The notes: generated by a model not told the origin, from the sequence alone. Shown: positions 7,974-17,756, numbered from the stretch's first letter. The stretch: 43,681 nt of DNA from a bacterium (GCA_030431855.1 JAUIII010000007.1:1-43681); one strand, 5' to 3'. Numbers and translations are program-made.

Positions 7974-10900
7974 CAAATCATCTTCGAATGCGGTGATACC
8001 AGCGATGGTTTGTTCGTACTGAGACGTGTCGGGGAAATCGAGCGCCATAACACGTTGCCATACGGCTGTAATCAGTTTTTCGAGGCGAGCGAGCGCTACG
8101 TCGTCGACATCAAGACTAAGATCAACTATTTGCCCAGCTTTTGTAGGCTCAATAAATTGCACACCGAGGTCTGTCACAGTGTAGCTACTGTAATCTCGAC
8201 TTTGCTTCATAAGAATATGATAGAAAAGCAGTTGCTGCTGATAGTGATGTGATTTTATCTTGTCGTACGGACTTCCCTTGCCCCAGCCACTAAGGCTTGA
8301 ACCAGTTTTGTAGTCGATAATACGGGCTGTTTTAGCCTTCGTATCCAGCTCAACGACGTCGAGATTCCCTTTTAGTCGTGCCTCGCCTAGTTGTGCGCCT
8401 TGATGACTGAAATCGAGCTCGCTCGATTGTGCTGTATTGAAACTATTGCTTTTTTCTTTTAAGTAGAGCGTGAGCGTGTCGAAGCCTTTATGTAGAAAGT
8501 GCTCGTAATCAGTATGCGAAAGTTGCTGCTCGCCAAGGAATTGCTGAAATATCTGAAGGGCGTCTTCATCTGGTGGCAAGTGGCCGTTGTTTACGACAAA
8601 GCTATGCAGACGCTGCAGAGTAGCGTGGATGGCTGAACCAAAACTAGCGTGCGGTGACTTGGCGCTGGGGAAATGAAGCAGCTGTTCAGTGAGAAATGCC
8701 TTTGGCCCACCCTTGGTAACATCTAAAAATGCGCCAAGACTCGTAGCGGTGAGCTGGAACTTTTCTAGCGTACCCGCCAAAGCCTGCTTCATGTCACCCG
8801 ATGGTAGCGACGCGATGGGGTCGTACCACATATGCTCGGCAGTTGCCATGATAGCTTCCGGTGATGTATCAACCTCTGGAGCTTGCTGTTCAATAAAGCT
8901 TGAGTCGGCTACAAAGCTTGGCAGCAGCTGCTCTTTTGCGGTATCAGAAACAGCGCCATACGTCATGACTAGCATGTGTTTCGCGCGCGTCATGGCAACA
9001 AAGAACAGGCGTAAACGCTCTTCTAGGCTGCCGCTGTGCTGACGGAGCCGTAGGTTTTCAGGGTATGAAATGAGCGACGACGGTGACCGCACAGACTCGC
9101 CCCACACATTATCGACAGCATTGATGATATAGACATGTTCAAACTCGAGCCCCTTGGCACCGTGCGCTGAAACTAGCTGTACGGCGTGCGATGCATCGCC
9201 AATATGCGACAGTGATGTGATGGATGTGTGGGACGCTTCATGTAATTCTATAAACTCGATGAGAGCTGGAAGCAGCAGCGTCACTTGCTCTGGGTTGTGC
9301 TCGCGTAGTTTCGTGCGAATCGTACGCAAAGCTTCTAGGTAGCGTGTGTATTCTAGAATGTCGTTTTCGCGCTTGGCTTCTGAGAAAAAGTAGCGCTTGA
9401 ACGGAGAGGTAAAGCCTTCTTCGGTGAAGCTCGATTGCCCTATCAGAATATCGAGCATCATCTCGAGCGGTGTGTGTGCAGATGCTTTGGCGGCTTCAAG
9501 TAGCCACTCGGCAACAGGTTTGGTGTCTGGCTGCTCAAGCAGTATTTCAAGCCACTGCGAACGATCTTTGTAAGCGTTGAGGCTTATTTGCCAGAGTGTT
9601 TTCGCCGGAATTTCCCACGCGGGATGCGCTATGAGTTCCGGGAGGCCTGTTTCAACTTCGTGATGTTTGCCCTCTTGCAATGCCACGACGGTTTTCGATA
9701 GCAGCAGCAGCATACGAACGACTTCTACCTGCAATACATCATCTTGACGTTCGTAGCTCACCGGAATACCCTTTTCATACAGATGCGGTACAATTGCCTC
9801 GAGATCGGCGTGTTTGCGCGCGATAATAGCGATTTCTTGTGGTTTTACGCCTTGTTGTATCGTCGTCGCCACCTGCGCTGCCACCCATTCACGCTCATTC
9901 GCGGTGGTTGGCAATTCAACGAACTGTGGTGTGACGGGCTGATGTGGGGCGTGTGCACGTAGGCTCTTGTCGAGCTCGGGCAGCTTATGTTCAAGGCGCT
10001 CATTGCCCTGCGCGATGACCCCACGAGCGGCGTCGAGTATCGGCGCGGTAGATCGGTAATTGTCGGTGAGTGTAATGAGCTGTCGGCGTGGGTATAGCTG
10101 GTCGAAATTGATGATATTGCCCACCTCTGCGCCCTGGAAGCCGTAAATCGCTTGGTCGTCATCGCCTACTACCATAATGTTCGGTTGATCTTCAACGATG
10201 GGGTTGTTGGTAAGGTTGCGTAAGATTCTGGCTTGGGCCAGGTTGGTGTCTTGGAATTCGTCTACCATGATGTACTGGTAGCGTTCTTGCAGATCGAAGC
10301 GCACATCTGCCTGGGTTTCGAGCACGTGGATAAGCTGTACAATCATATCATCGTAATCGTAGAGTTTGGCTTTTTCTAAGATGTCGTTGTACTGCTGATA
10401 CACCGGTAGTAAGGCGCGAAGTTTGGCTTGTTGCGAGCTAGCCTTGAGGATGGTGCTGCCATCGGCGGCTTTAGCGAGCCATTGTTTTTTCCAGGCGGTA
10501 ATGGGCGCTGTTTTGTTGCCAAGCTCTCGCGCTTCGCTAATTGCCTGGCGTAAACTTGCGGCCAGAATGTCTGACAGTCGAGGAACGAGCTCTATGGGCT
10601 TGGGCTCGTCGATTGCTTCGATAGTATTCAGCACTACGTCGAGTGCATCGATAGTTTTTGCCGAGATACGTGCGGCAAACGTTTCAGAAAGACGACGCTC
10701 TACTGTACCGATGGCGACATCATTTGCATCTAGCACGCTGCGGAACTCTTCGAGTACCAAGCCGCTACGCTTTATTTCTGATATCGATCGCAGGATGTCT
10801 TTAATTGACGTGTATTCGCCGTTCATGCTGGTTTTTAGCGGATTATCGTAGCGCAAGGTATCAAGAATGCTTGAGATGACGCGGTGTTTTACCAGTTCGT

Positions 10901-11243
10901 CGGCTATGCGAAACGAATCGCCGCTAAAAAAATGATAGCGATACTTGGCCATGACGTCACCGGCGAAGCCATGGAACGTGTGCACCGCCACTTGGTAGCC
11001 ACCTTGCCCCATGATTTCAACCAAACGCTTGCGCATGGCGGTTTGCCCTGCCTCGGTAAAGGTAAGACACAAAATGTCTTGGGGTAACGCGTCGGTACTA
11101 CGCAAAATATTGGCTGCGCGCATACTTAGCAGCTCTGTTTTTCCCGTGCCCGGCCCTGCAATCACCATTAAGGGACCGTCAATATGATCAACCGCTTCCT
11201 TTTGGTTCGTGTTGAGCTTTTTATACCTTGTGTCAAAGTCCAT
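7962..11243 (-). CDS. UvrD/AddA-type SF1 helicase fused to a RecB-like nuclease
   Basis: This is a 1093-residue DNA helicase-nuclease. The N-terminal SF1A motor has Walker A GPGTGKT, motif II DEFQDTN, motif [17 protein letters not shown], motif IV-V regions ([23 protein letters not shown]) and motif VI ([13 protein letters not shown]). The C-terminal 250 residues form a PD-(D/E)XK RecB-type nuclease with [26 protein letters not shown] and the [10 protein letters not shown] motif. No FeS-cluster cysteine set is visible. Such single-chain proteins act in double-strand break processing. It is flanked on both sides by structured RNA loci on the same strand. A TATACT element lies 8 bp before the ATG, so its mRNA is nearly leaderless. 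Confidence 0.92.
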   Translation of the reverse strand: MDFDTRYKKLNTNQKEAVDHIDGPLMVIAGPGTGKTELLSMRAANILRSTDALPQDILCLTFTEAGQTAMRKRLVEIMGQGGYQVAVHTFHGFAGDVMAKYRYHFFSGDSFRIADELVKHRVISSILDTLRYDNPLKTSMNGEYTSIKDILRSISEIKRSGLVLEEFRSVLDANDVAIGTVERRLSETFAARISAKTIDALDVVLNTIEAIDEPKPIELVPRLSDILAASLRQAISEARELGNKTAPITAWKKQWLAKAADGSTILKASSQQAKLRALLPVYQQYNDILEKAKLYDYDDMIVQLIHVLETQADVRFDLQERYQYIMVDEFQDTNLAQARILRNLTNNPIVEDQPNIMVVGDDDQAIYGFQGAEVGNIINFDQLYPRRQLITLTDNYRSTAPILDAARGVIAQGNERLEHKLPELDKSLRAHAPHQPVTPQFVELPTTANEREWVAAQVATTIQQGVKPQEIAIIARKHADLEAIVPHLYEKGIPVSYERQDDVLQVEVVRMLLLLSKTVVALQEGKHHEVETGLPELIAHPAWEIPAKTLWQISLNAYKDRSQWLEILLEQPDTKPVAEWLLEAAKASAHTPLEMMLDILIGQSSFTEEGFTSPFKRYFFSEAKRENDILEYTRYLEALRTIRTKLREHNPEQVTLLLPALIEFIELHEASHTSITSLSHIGDASHAVQLVSAHGAKGLEFEHVYIINAVDNVWGESVRSPSSLISYPENLRLRQHSGSLEERLRLFFVAMTRAKHMLVMTYGAVSDTAKEQLLPSFVADSSFIEQQAPEVDTSPEAIMATAEHMWYDPIASLPSGDMKQALAGTLEKFQLTATSLGAFLDVTKGGPKAFLTEQLLHFPSAKSPHASFGSAIHATLQRLHSFVVNNGHLPPDEDALQIFQQFLGEQQLSHTDYEHFLHKGFDTLTLYLKEKSNSFNTAQSSELDFSHQGAQLGEARLKGNLDVVELDTKAKTARIIDYKTGSSLSGWGKGSPYDKIKSHHYQQQLLFYHILMKQSRDYSSYTVTDLGVQFIEPTKAGQIVDLSLDVDDVALARLEKLITAVWQRVMALDFPDTSQYEQTIAGITAFEDDLLTD

Positions 11244-11251
11244 ATGTATCT

Positions 11252-11257
11252 AGTATA
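11252..11257 (-). promoter_or_regulatory. -10 element of the helicase-nuclease gene
   Basis: TATACT on the minus strand ends 8 bases before the ATG at 11243. It sits directly downstream of the U-run of the cassette 2 terminator, so initiation would give a leader of only one or two bases. Confidence 0.5.
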
Positions 11258-11261
11258 CGGG

Positions 11262-11288
11262 AAATAAAAAAGACCACCATATGGTGGC
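11262..11288 (-). terminator. intrinsic terminator of GC-rich cassette 2
   Basis: On the minus strand the perfect 14-bp palindrome CCACCATATGGTGG (11274-11287) is followed by TC and six T residues (complement of 11266-11271). It separates the cassette 2 transcript from the helicase gene promoter. Confidence 0.8.
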
Positions 11289-11726
11289 TCGTGTGATTGA
11301 GACCGCCCTGGACCCGGTGCCGACCCTTGCGGGTGGCTCCGGGCCCAGGGGGCCTTGATGGGGCTAGGTCTCAGCGACCTTTCGCCCCGGCTCCACCGCT
11401 TCCGCACCCATGGGGGAGTGCATGCCGCGGTGGGAACGTGGAGGTGGTCGACGACCTCCATGGCGGTAGCTCCAGTCTTGCATGCGGCGTCGCCCGCGAC
11501 TTTGCCCGTCAGATGGGCGGGAGCTGTGCTGGGCGGGAACGTGGGGTTCCGGCCCATGTGCCCCAACAGGGGGGCAACTAGGGGCAACCTGGTGGTCGCC
11601 CGGCTGGAGGTGGGCGCCTGACCTGGCACTAAAGCCGCGCGACGAGCGCGGACCCACCTGTCTTGCAGCCACCGATGCCCGAGCTGGGCTCGCCGACGCA
11701 GCAGTCGTGTGCGTCGAATCGATGGT
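11262..11726 (-). ncRNA. predicted structured RNA (GC-rich cassette 2)
   Basis: A perfect consensus promoter (11733-11761) and an intrinsic terminator (11262-11288) frame a GC-rich transcript of about 460 nt on the minus strand. Its 3' part folds as GAGACC (11367-11372, minus) pairing with GGTCTC (11299-11304) around a long arm. The arm has CCTGG/CCAGG, CCCGG/CCGGG and GCC/GGC pairs capped by a GCAA tetraloop (11313-11343). The 5' part has CGACGCA/TGCGTCG (11694-11716) and CCGCGC/GCGCGG hairpins. Open frames exist in several phases on both strands but none shows strong codon periodicity, and none combines a ribosome site with a start. I do not find tmRNA or RNase P hallmarks. The GNRA loop on this strand supports a minus-strand RNA. 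Confidence 0.65.
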
Positions 11727-11732
11727 CATATC

Positions 11733-11761
11733 ATTATACATCAAATATGTTAAAATGTCAA
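11733..11761 (-). promoter_or_regulatory. perfect consensus promoter of cassette 2
   Basis: TTGACA (complement of 11756-11761), a 17-bp AT-rich spacer and TATAAT (complement of 11733-11738) match the sigma70 consensus at all twelve positions. Predicted start is near 11726. It is the strongest promoter I see in the window and is divergent to the gene at 11798. Confidence 0.85.
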
Positions 11762-11780
11762 TGCTTTTTTATACATAATG

Positions 11781-11789
11781 TGCTAAAAT
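11781..11789 (+). promoter_or_regulatory. extended -10 of the gene at 11798
   Basis: TGCTAAAAT ends 8 bases before the ATG, giving a leader of at most one or two bases. A short GAGG lies inside this gap but would barely be transcribed. Confidence 0.45.
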
Positions 11790-11797
11790 ATGAGGTA

Positions 11798-12286
11798 ATG
11801 GACAGTGAAATCTATGATGATATTGCCTTGGAGCAGATTGCCAAAGACAAGTTTGGTATTCCGTTAGAAATTGAACATGTGATAGTGCGGCATGTACCAG
11901 TGAGCCGCGTGGCATACGCAACGGTATTTTTAACCAAAAGCAAACAACTGTATGTATATATTACCGGTACATCACGCTTGCTGCTAAAAGACATTAAAAC
12001 TATTGTATCGCGAATGGATCTGACCGCTGAAACGTATATTCCGCCAAAAGGCCGACCTGCCTATTTTGATGACATCGGGAGCGAAAAATTCAAAACGGTC
12101 TTCCCTGGTAGGCACAACCCATTACCAGAGGACTTGCAGTACTACCGTACGCTCGCGCCGTACAACCCTGCCCTAGTGCAAATTCGTGAAATAAAACATG
12201 GCGAAATAAAGCAATTTGACCCAGATGCGACTGGCGGGTGGCGCGTGAGTGCGAAGTTTGCCTACCGTCGAATAAAAGCAATTTAG
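11798..12286 (+). CDS. 162-residue unknown protein
   Basis: I recognise no named family. The protein starts MDSEIYDDIALEQIAKDKFG and is soluble, mixed alpha/beta, with no signal peptide. A central segment rich in Pro and aromatics (AETYIPPKGRPAYFDDIGSE, FPGRHNPLPEDLQYYRTL) looks like a conserved core. The frame is open further upstream into the GC-rich cassette, but the ATG at 11798 is preferred because it follows an extended -10 element and the composition changes there. The C-terminus has GGWRVSAKFAYRRIKAI. It is transcribed divergently from the cassette 2 RNA and ends tail-to-tail with the prepilin gene. Confidence 0.7.
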   Translation: MDSEIYDDIALEQIAKDKFGIPLEIEHVIVRHVPVSRVAYATVFLTKSKQLYVYITGTSRLLLKDIKTIVSRMDLTAETYIPPKGRPAYFDDIGSEKFKTVFPGRHNPLPEDLQYYRTLAPYNPALVQIREIKHGEIKQFDPDATGGWRVSAKFAYRRIKAI

Positions 12287-12292
12287 AGCGAG

Positions 12293-12871
12293 CTATCTGA
12301 GCGGACACCAGAAGCTGTCATTGGTGGTGATGCCACCGTTGCCACTTCTGTAGAACTGCCACGCGGTTGATTCGCTCGTTTTGTACATCATAAGGTATGA
12401 GTCGCCATCGCTTTCAGACGTTGGGAATGTAAAGACACAGCCTGGGTTGTCTGTGGGTGAATATGTTTTTGCGCTGCCTGCCCCGCTACCTTTAGTTAAG
12501 TAATACACATAATTGCCGCCCGCATTGGGGACCGTGCAAGTTCCGGAACAGACAAAAAGTTTATAGGGGCCGCTATTGAGGCTGTCGAGTGTGGTGTCGA
12601 GCACGGTGCGGATGGTGTTGTACTGGCCAGGGGTTGGTACGTTGTTGGTAGGCGCCGAACCGAGCAATGTTGTAGCAGTAGGATACTGTAGATTTTTCGA
12701 ATAGTAACGCTCGGCCGCGCTGGTAACCAGCTTCTGCAAGCCTTTTGCCTGGGAGTCATTCGATTTGTTTTGGTACTGTATGTACCCAACGGTGACAATA
12801 CCTGCGAGAATGGCGATCATAGTGACGACAACCAAAATTTCGACCAGCGTAAATGCCCGTTGTTTATGCAT
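12293..12871 (-). CDS. type IV prepilin-like protein
   Basis: This 192-residue protein has a class III/type IV prepilin N-terminus: a short basic leader MHKQRA, then FTLVEILVVVTMIAILAGI with Glu at position +5 of the mature form. The cleavage site is Ala|Phe, where Gly|Phe is usual; Ala is tolerated in some systems. The globular part has four cysteines, in VCSGTC, GCVF and WCPLR, likely forming disulfides, and a C-terminal SFWCPLR. I choose the ATG at 12871 over a longer frame because it gives the standard short leader. No other pilus genes are adjacent; the assembly machinery must lie elsewhere. Confidence 0.85.
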   Translation of the reverse strand: MHKQRAFTLVEILVVVTMIAILAGIVTVGYIQYQNKSNDSQAKGLQKLVTSAAERYYSKNLQYPTATTLLGSAPTNNVPTPGQYNTIRTVLDTTLDSLNSGPYKLFVCSGTCTVPNAGGNYVYYLTKGSGAGSAKTYSPTDNPGCVFTFPTSESDGDSYLMMYKTSESTAWQFYRSGNGGITTNDSFWCPLR

Positions 12872-12902
12872 AGTACTACTGTAGTCGACGCTTCGGTATG
12901 CG

Positions 12903-14213
12903 TCAATGCTGCTTGTGCTTTTTATCCAGCACAACTAGGTGTTCGATATGTGGCGTACATGGGAAGAAATTGTAGCCTGTGTGCGAGCGAATGCCATATA
13001 TTTCAGCCAGTTTGGCGACGTCTCTGGCTTGCGTCACTGGATTGCAACTAAGATAGATAATACGGTCTGGCTCGACTTCTAGCAGTCGCTCTATAACTCT
13101 GTCGTGTAGCCCTGCGCGGGGCGGGTCGAGAATTATGGTCTTTTCCGCCGTGATATATTCAAGCGCATCTTCACTCGCTGCGAGCACTGCATGTGCGCTA
13201 GAGCCAAGCCGTGCTATGTTCTGTTTCATTTCTCGCACAGCGTGTGTATTTAGCTCAACCAGCGTGGTGTTTGGTCCACCGATGGTGAGGCCGATAGTGC
13301 CGACACCGCTGTACATATCAACGGTTCCTTTGCCTTCTACCCAGCGCGCCATTTCGCGCAGAGCGGATTCGTACACCGGTATGTTTACTTGGAAAAAGCC
13401 TTCGGTCGCATAGCGAAACGGGATGCCATGAACTGTATCGGTTAATACACTATCGCCAAACGATGCCAGTCGCTCACTTATGATGCTGGCAGGGCTGCGG
13501 GGGTCTGAGTAGATGACTTCTCCACCTTGTGCCGGAAATTCTTTCGCTTGGTTTTCACTGATGATTTCTGGAACATTATCTTTGATGTACAGCTGCCAGA
13601 CGCAGTTCCCCGCCTGGTCGCAGCGAATCAATAAGGTTTTGAGATTTCGAGCTGTAACGTCCTGCTTCTCTCGCAGTGTGTCTCTGATAGCGATGGCGAG
13701 CTGTACGATTTGGGGTCGAGCAAGCGACATTTGTGACACGGGGATCTTGCCTTTACTGCCCCTACGAAAGAATGCTAGATCAAGCAGTTCCGCGCCACCT
13801 ACCTCTTGTCCGTACCAACTGAACTCAAGTTTATTTCGATATGCGTACCGTTCCCCATCTCCCTGTACAGTGATCGGGTCTGGCAATACGATATCGTGCA
13901 GTTCAAACGCTTCTTCAATAAGCGAGGCTTTGTAGTGTTGCTCGGCTTCGGGTTTCATAATTTGCCACGGGCTCGTAGAAAGGTAGCTTTCCGGGTCATG
14001 CGGCACTACCCTTTCTGAGCCTGGCTCTATTACCTCAATAACGACACCCTCGTTGTAGCTGGATTTCTTCTTAGTGATCTGTACCTTGACTAGCTCTGTC
14101 GGCAGACCTCCCCAGACGAAGATTTTCTTCCCGTCCTCAAGCTGACCCAGTGCTTGGCCACCACCAACTATTTTTTCAAGTCGAACCTCAACGGTAGAGT
14201 ATTTTTTTGGCAT
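12903..14213 (-). CDS. RNA (uracil-5-)-methyltransferase, RlmD/TrmA family
   Basis: This enzyme methylates C5 of a uracil in rRNA or tRNA with S-adenosylmethionine (436 aa). The N-terminal 60 residues form a TRAM domain (VRLEKIVGGGQALGQL). The SAM motif is VDMYSGVGTIGL, followed by VELNTHAVREMKQN. The catalytic region is ILDPPRAGLHDRVIE and YLSCNPVTQARD, with the nucleophilic Cys near residue 390. The Cys set that binds a 4Fe-4S cluster in E. coli RlmD is absent, as in many Gram-positive members. The substrate (23S rRNA or tRNA) cannot be told from sequence alone. Confidence 0.92.
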   Translation of the reverse strand: MPKKYSTVEVRLEKIVGGGQALGQLEDGKKIFVWGGLPTELVKVQITKKKSSYNEGVVIEVIEPGSERVVPHDPESYLSTSPWQIMKPEAEQHYKASLIEEAFELHDIVLPDPITVQGDGERYAYRNKLEFSWYGQEVGGAELLDLAFFRRGSKGKIPVSQMSLARPQIVQLAIAIRDTLREKQDVTARNLKTLLIRCDQAGNCVWQLYIKDNVPEIISENQAKEFPAQGGEVIYSDPRSPASIISERLASFGDSVLTDTVHGIPFRYATEGFFQVNIPVYESALREMARWVEGKGTVDMYSGVGTIGLTIGGPNTTLVELNTHAVREMKQNIARLGSSAHAVLAASEDALEYITAEKTIILDPPRAGLHDRVIERLLEVEPDRIIYLSCNPVTQARDVAKLAEIYGIRSHTGYNFFPCTPHIEHLVVLDKKHKQH

Positions 14214-14226
14214 CTGTTCTATGGTA

Positions 14227-15426
14227 TCAGTTCTTGATATGTTGCACTACCGTTGCTGTACGGTTGGCAATTTGCCGTGCCTCATTTGTTGTCACGACAA
14301 AGATGGGCTTTGAGCGAGCTGTTTGAGCGATACTTATCAGTGATTCTGGCTGCTCATTCATATTATTTTTTTCATCATCGAGGTGAATGTCGAGATGCTG
14401 CAAGTGTGCGGCTATTTTTTTTCGGATAATCGCTGATCGCTCGCCTGCCGTACCGGTAAACACCAGCACGTCAACGCCATTCATCGTGGTGGTCATAGCA
14501 CCGATTTGTTTGTGAACAGAGTGTAGGAATGTATTAAGTGCTAGCGTAGCCTGATGGTCCCCGCCTTCATGGCGGCGTAGTAGCTCGCGAATGTCGGCAG
14601 TACCGCCTAGTCCGAGGAGGCCACTATGCTTATATAGATACGTTTCAAGTTCTCCGTCGGTAAGTTCGGCGTGTTTTTTTAGTGCAATGGCAGCCTCGTA
14701 ATCTATACTACCGCTGCGGGTGCTCATGATGACGCCTTCAAGCGGAGAATAGCCCATGGAGGTGTCGATACTTTTGCCGTTGTATACGGCAGTAACGCTT
14801 GCTCCGCTGCCGAGGTGGCATACAATCATCCGTGAGGCGAGCTTACCTGCCTGTCGGAGCTGGCTGACAACTGATTCGACAGAGAGACCGTGGTAGCCAA
14901 AGCGCTTAATATCGTACTTGTCGGAATCAGATAGTTGGATGCCGTAATTCCAGGCGTAATCGGGCTTTGTAGCGTGGAATGCGCTATCAGACACGAAGAC
15001 GAACCTTGCCGAAGGAAACTCTGCTGAGAGGCTGTCGTATTCGGCTAATGTCGCGCCAATATGTAGTGGCGCTGTGTGTCCAAGATCGCTGAGCGTCTGT
15101 ACTATTTCGTCAGTGACAATGTGGTCTTTTAAAAAGAAACTACTCGGTGCAACGACGCGAAGGCCGACAGCGCTAATTGTCTCGTTGCCTGAGAGCACGT
15201 TATATTCATGGAAGAGTCGTGCTATTTCACTCGCGCTATCTTCCAGCTTATCAATATGTAGATTGCAGTCGTGAGTTACCCCGCCAACACGAAGGTGCGC
15301 TTGGAGCGTAGTGTCGGCATACTCAATATGGAGGGAAGCCTTCTCGCTACCGCCTTGGAATATGCCGTATTTACGACTAGCGCTACCGGGGTTGGCGACG
15401 AGTATTAGCGGGCTGGCCATGTCCAT
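14227..15426 (-). CDS. ackA: acetate kinase
   Basis: This enzyme converts acetyl phosphate and ADP to acetate and ATP (399 aa, normal length). The N-terminal phosphate-binding segment is VANPGSASRKYGIF. Other family stretches are FVSDSAFHATKP, KRFGYHGLSVESV, VCHLGSGASVTAV with DTSMGYSPLEGVIMSTRSGSID, and VFTGTAGERSAIIR near the C-terminus. Its start overlaps the phosphoketolase gene end by 22 bp, so the two are coupled; an in-frame ATG two codons later is an alternative start. Together they turn sugar phosphates into acetate with net ATP, which suits an organism without a respiratory chain. Confidence 0.97.
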   Translation of the reverse strand: MDMASPLILVANPGSASRKYGIFQGGSEKASLHIEYADTTLQAHLRVGGVTHDCNLHIDKLEDSASEIARLFHEYNVLSGNETISAVGLRVVAPSSFFLKDHIVTDEIVQTLSDLGHTAPLHIGATLAEYDSLSAEFPSARFVFVSDSAFHATKPDYAWNYGIQLSDSDKYDIKRFGYHGLSVESVVSQLRQAGKLASRMIVCHLGSGASVTAVYNGKSIDTSMGYSPLEGVIMSTRSGSIDYEAAIALKKHAELTDGELETYLYKHSGLLGLGGTADIRELLRRHEGGDHQATLALNTFLHSVHKQIGAMTTTMNGVDVLVFTGTAGERSAIIRKKIAAHLQHLDIHLDDEKNNMNEQPESLISIAQTARSKPIFVVTTNEARQIANRTATVVQHIKN

Positions 15427-17756
15427 GCATCGATTTCTGGCCGATCCACGCCGAACTGTTTGATATACTCGGTATTTTCGTCAATCTTAGCTTGGTATTT
15501 TGCAATGATATGCTGGGCTTCTTCATAAGGCAGGACTCCGTCGTGTCCCAGCTGATCAAAGGCAGCCATCACTAGGTGGTATCGGCTGGTTTCATTGCGT
15601 ACGTGCATGTCAAATGGCGTGGTGGTAGAGCCAATTTCCATATAGCCTCGCACGTCAAACCGAGTGGAGTCGTGGGCGTAATTGAATAGAATTGACTTGA
15701 TGGTTTGCGGATAGCCGTGGAAGTTGAAAATCACTGGCTTATCGGCGGTAAAATGCTCTTCGAACGTTTTTTGGTTTGCAGTATTGGCTAGCGTACCAAA
15801 TCCGAGCGTTGTAAGACTCGATACATTTACGCAGCGTACGTTAACTAGCGGCCATTCTTGCTTGATAAGGTCGATTGCAGCCATAGTTTCCTTCGTAGGG
15901 TAATCTCCTGCGGCAGCGAGTACGATATGAGGATTTTCGTCACTCGCAAAGTCCCAGGTCATCAGACCGTGTTCAATTTGGTGGCGAGCTTTATCAACGG
16001 TAAGCCAGCGTGGCTCGACAGTTTTCCCTGCTACCAGTACATTGATTTGTCGGGTGCTGGTGAGCATCTTTTCGAGTGCTGCCAGCGTGGTGTTTCCATC
16101 TGGCGGGAAATAGACGTCAGAGAAATTACTCTGCCGACGCAGAACATCATCGAGAAAGCCTGGGTTTTGATGCGAAAAGCCATTGTGATCTTGGCGCCAG
16201 CCGCTGCTCGTAACGATATAATTTAGACTTGGAATGGTTCCACGCCACTCTACTCCCCTGCTCTGCGTGAGGAACTTCGCGTATTGGTCGACCATACTAC
16301 TGATAATTTGCAAAAATGCCTCATAGCTCGCGAACATAGCGTGCCGACCGGTCAATACATACCCCTGCATGAGCCCCTGCATGTTATGCTCCGACAGCAT
16401 CTCCATGACACGACCATCGCGGGCAAGGTCTTTGTCCCATTCATGAATTGGCCACTGCCAGCTGCGGCTCACTGCCTTGAAAACATCATCAAGCTTGTTT
16501 GAATACGTTTCATCAGGTGACATCAGGCGGAAGTTTTTATGTTCGGCGTTTAAACGAAATACTTCTTGCAAGTATAATCCCGTTCGCCGCATACTACTGC
16601 TGCCCATCGTGCCAGGCACATTGGCATCTTCGGCAATTTGTTCTATTTGCGGCAACACGAGGGGCTTGTAAACAGGTTTTCCTCCACGCGCGTACTTACT
16701 CATACCTAGGCGTTTATTCATATTGTCCGGCAAAATCCGCTCAAGAAAGTCGCCGAAGCCTTCCTTGGCGGTAAATAGTTTGTCGAACTTATAGCCATGC
16801 AGCCATTTATTGAGTAAATCGAGCTGAGTTTCGTCGGTTTTGGCGTCCATTAAAACAACTTGATGGCTCAAGCAATTGCCTTCTATTTTCTCGTCACCGA
16901 GTTTTTTTACTCCTGTCCAGCCTTTTAATGTACGCATGATAATCATCGGCATGCGGGGGCTTTCTGTGTCTTTGTCGTGGGAGCGAATCTTCTCAACTAC
17001 ATTTTTGGCCCACTCTAGTGCTTCGGCCATTTCTTCGTTTTCGTCAACATGTTTTTTCGTCGTATCAACAATACGAGGTTCGTACCCATAACCCGAAAAG
17101 AGTGACATTAGTTCGTAGTCACTCATACGACCAAAAATTGTCGGCGCAGAAATTTTGTAACCATTGAGGTGGAGAATTGGCAGTACGACGCCATCTTTTT
17201 TTGGATTTATCAGTTTATTGAGATGCCAGGCACCAGCTGTCGGGCCAGTCTCGGCCTCCCCATCGCCTACTAAACAGGCAACCCACAAATCCGGGTTGTC
17301 CATCACGGCGCCGTAGCTTGTCGACAATGAATAGCCTAGCTCACCACCCTCGAGTATTACACCCGGCGTTTCCGGGTTTGAGTGGCTTGGAAAGCCGTAT
17401 GGCCAGCTGAATTGACGACAAAGCTGCTGTACACCGGCTAAGTCTTTGTCTGGCCCGCCGAAGGTTGCTAGTGTACCTTCGAGGAATAGGTTTGCTTGCA
17501 GGGCTGGGAATCCGTGCCCTGGTCCAAGCACGAACAGCATATCTTGGTCGTGTTTTTTAGCAAAATAGCTAAGGTGCGCATAGGCAAAGTTGATGCCGGG
17601 CCCACTACCCCAGTGTCCGAGTAGACGTGGTTTCACGTCATCTGACACTATGTGTCGGGTCATTTCAAAGTTGTCTTGGAGGAATATCTGGGCCGCTGTC
17701 AGATAGTTGACTGCACGCAAGTACTGGCCCATCGCTCGCTTATCATGCTCGTTCAT
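15405..17756 (-). CDS. xfp: xylulose-5-phosphate/fructose-6-phosphate phosphoketolase
   Basis: This thiamine diphosphate enzyme splits xylulose 5-phosphate (and often fructose 6-phosphate) with phosphate to acetyl phosphate and an aldose phosphate (783 aa). Clear family features are LLGHWGSGPGINFAYAHL, VLGPGHGFPA, GGELGYSLSTSYGAV, the ThDP motif GDGEAETGPTAGAWHLNK with ILHLNGYKI, and in the second half WRQDHNGFSHQNPGFLD. A TACAAT element ends 8 bp before the ATG, so the mRNA has almost no leader. It is the first gene of the xfp-ackA unit. Confidence 0.97.
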   Translation of the reverse strand: MNEHDKRAMGQYLRAVNYLTAAQIFLQDNFEMTRHIVSDDVKPRLLGHWGSGPGINFAYAHLSYFAKKHDQDMLFVLGPGHGFPALQANLFLEGTLATFGGPDKDLAGVQQLCRQFSWPYGFPSHSNPETPGVILEGGELGYSLSTSYGAVMDNPDLWVACLVGDGEAETGPTAGAWHLNKLINPKKDGVVLPILHLNGYKISAPTIFGRMSDYELMSLFSGYGYEPRIVDTTKKHVDENEEMAEALEWAKNVVEKIRSHDKDTESPRMPMIIMRTLKGWTGVKKLGDEKIEGNCLSHQVVLMDAKTDETQLDLLNKWLHGYKFDKLFTAKEGFGDFLERILPDNMNKRLGMSKYARGGKPVYKPLVLPQIEQIAEDANVPGTMGSSSMRRTGLYLQEVFRLNAEHKNFRLMSPDETYSNKLDDVFKAVSRSWQWPIHEWDKDLARDGRVMEMLSEHNMQGLMQGYVLTGRHAMFASYEAFLQIISSMVDQYAKFLTQSRGVEWRGTIPSLNYIVTSSGWRQDHNGFSHQNPGFLDDVLRRQSNFSDVYFPPDGNTTLAALEKMLTSTRQINVLVAGKTVEPRWLTVDKARHQIEHGLMTWDFASDENPHIVLAAAGDYPTKETMAAIDLIKQEWPLVNVRCVNVSSLTTLGFGTLANTANQKTFEEHFTADKPVIFNFHGYPQTIKSILFNYAHDSTRFDVRGYMEIGSTTTPFDMHVRNETSRYHLVMAAFDQLGHDGVLPYEEAQHIIAKYQAKIDENTEYIKQFGVDRPEIDAWTWPAR

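Noticed and set aside
11262-11726. Cassette 2 as tmRNA or RNase P RNA
   Set aside because: A GATTCGACG string near the 5' end recalls tmRNA, but there is no matching acceptor stem, T-loop GGTTCGA or tag frame. The RNase P GAGGAAAGUCC and AGAACCCGGCUUA elements are absent. A covariance-model search would be decisive.
11168-11744. Open frames of 98-153 codons in cassette 2 on both strands
   Set aside because: They overlap in several phases, lack ribosome sites and strong codon periodicity, and one runs through the terminator into the helicase gene. The ATG at 11744 lies upstream of the -10.
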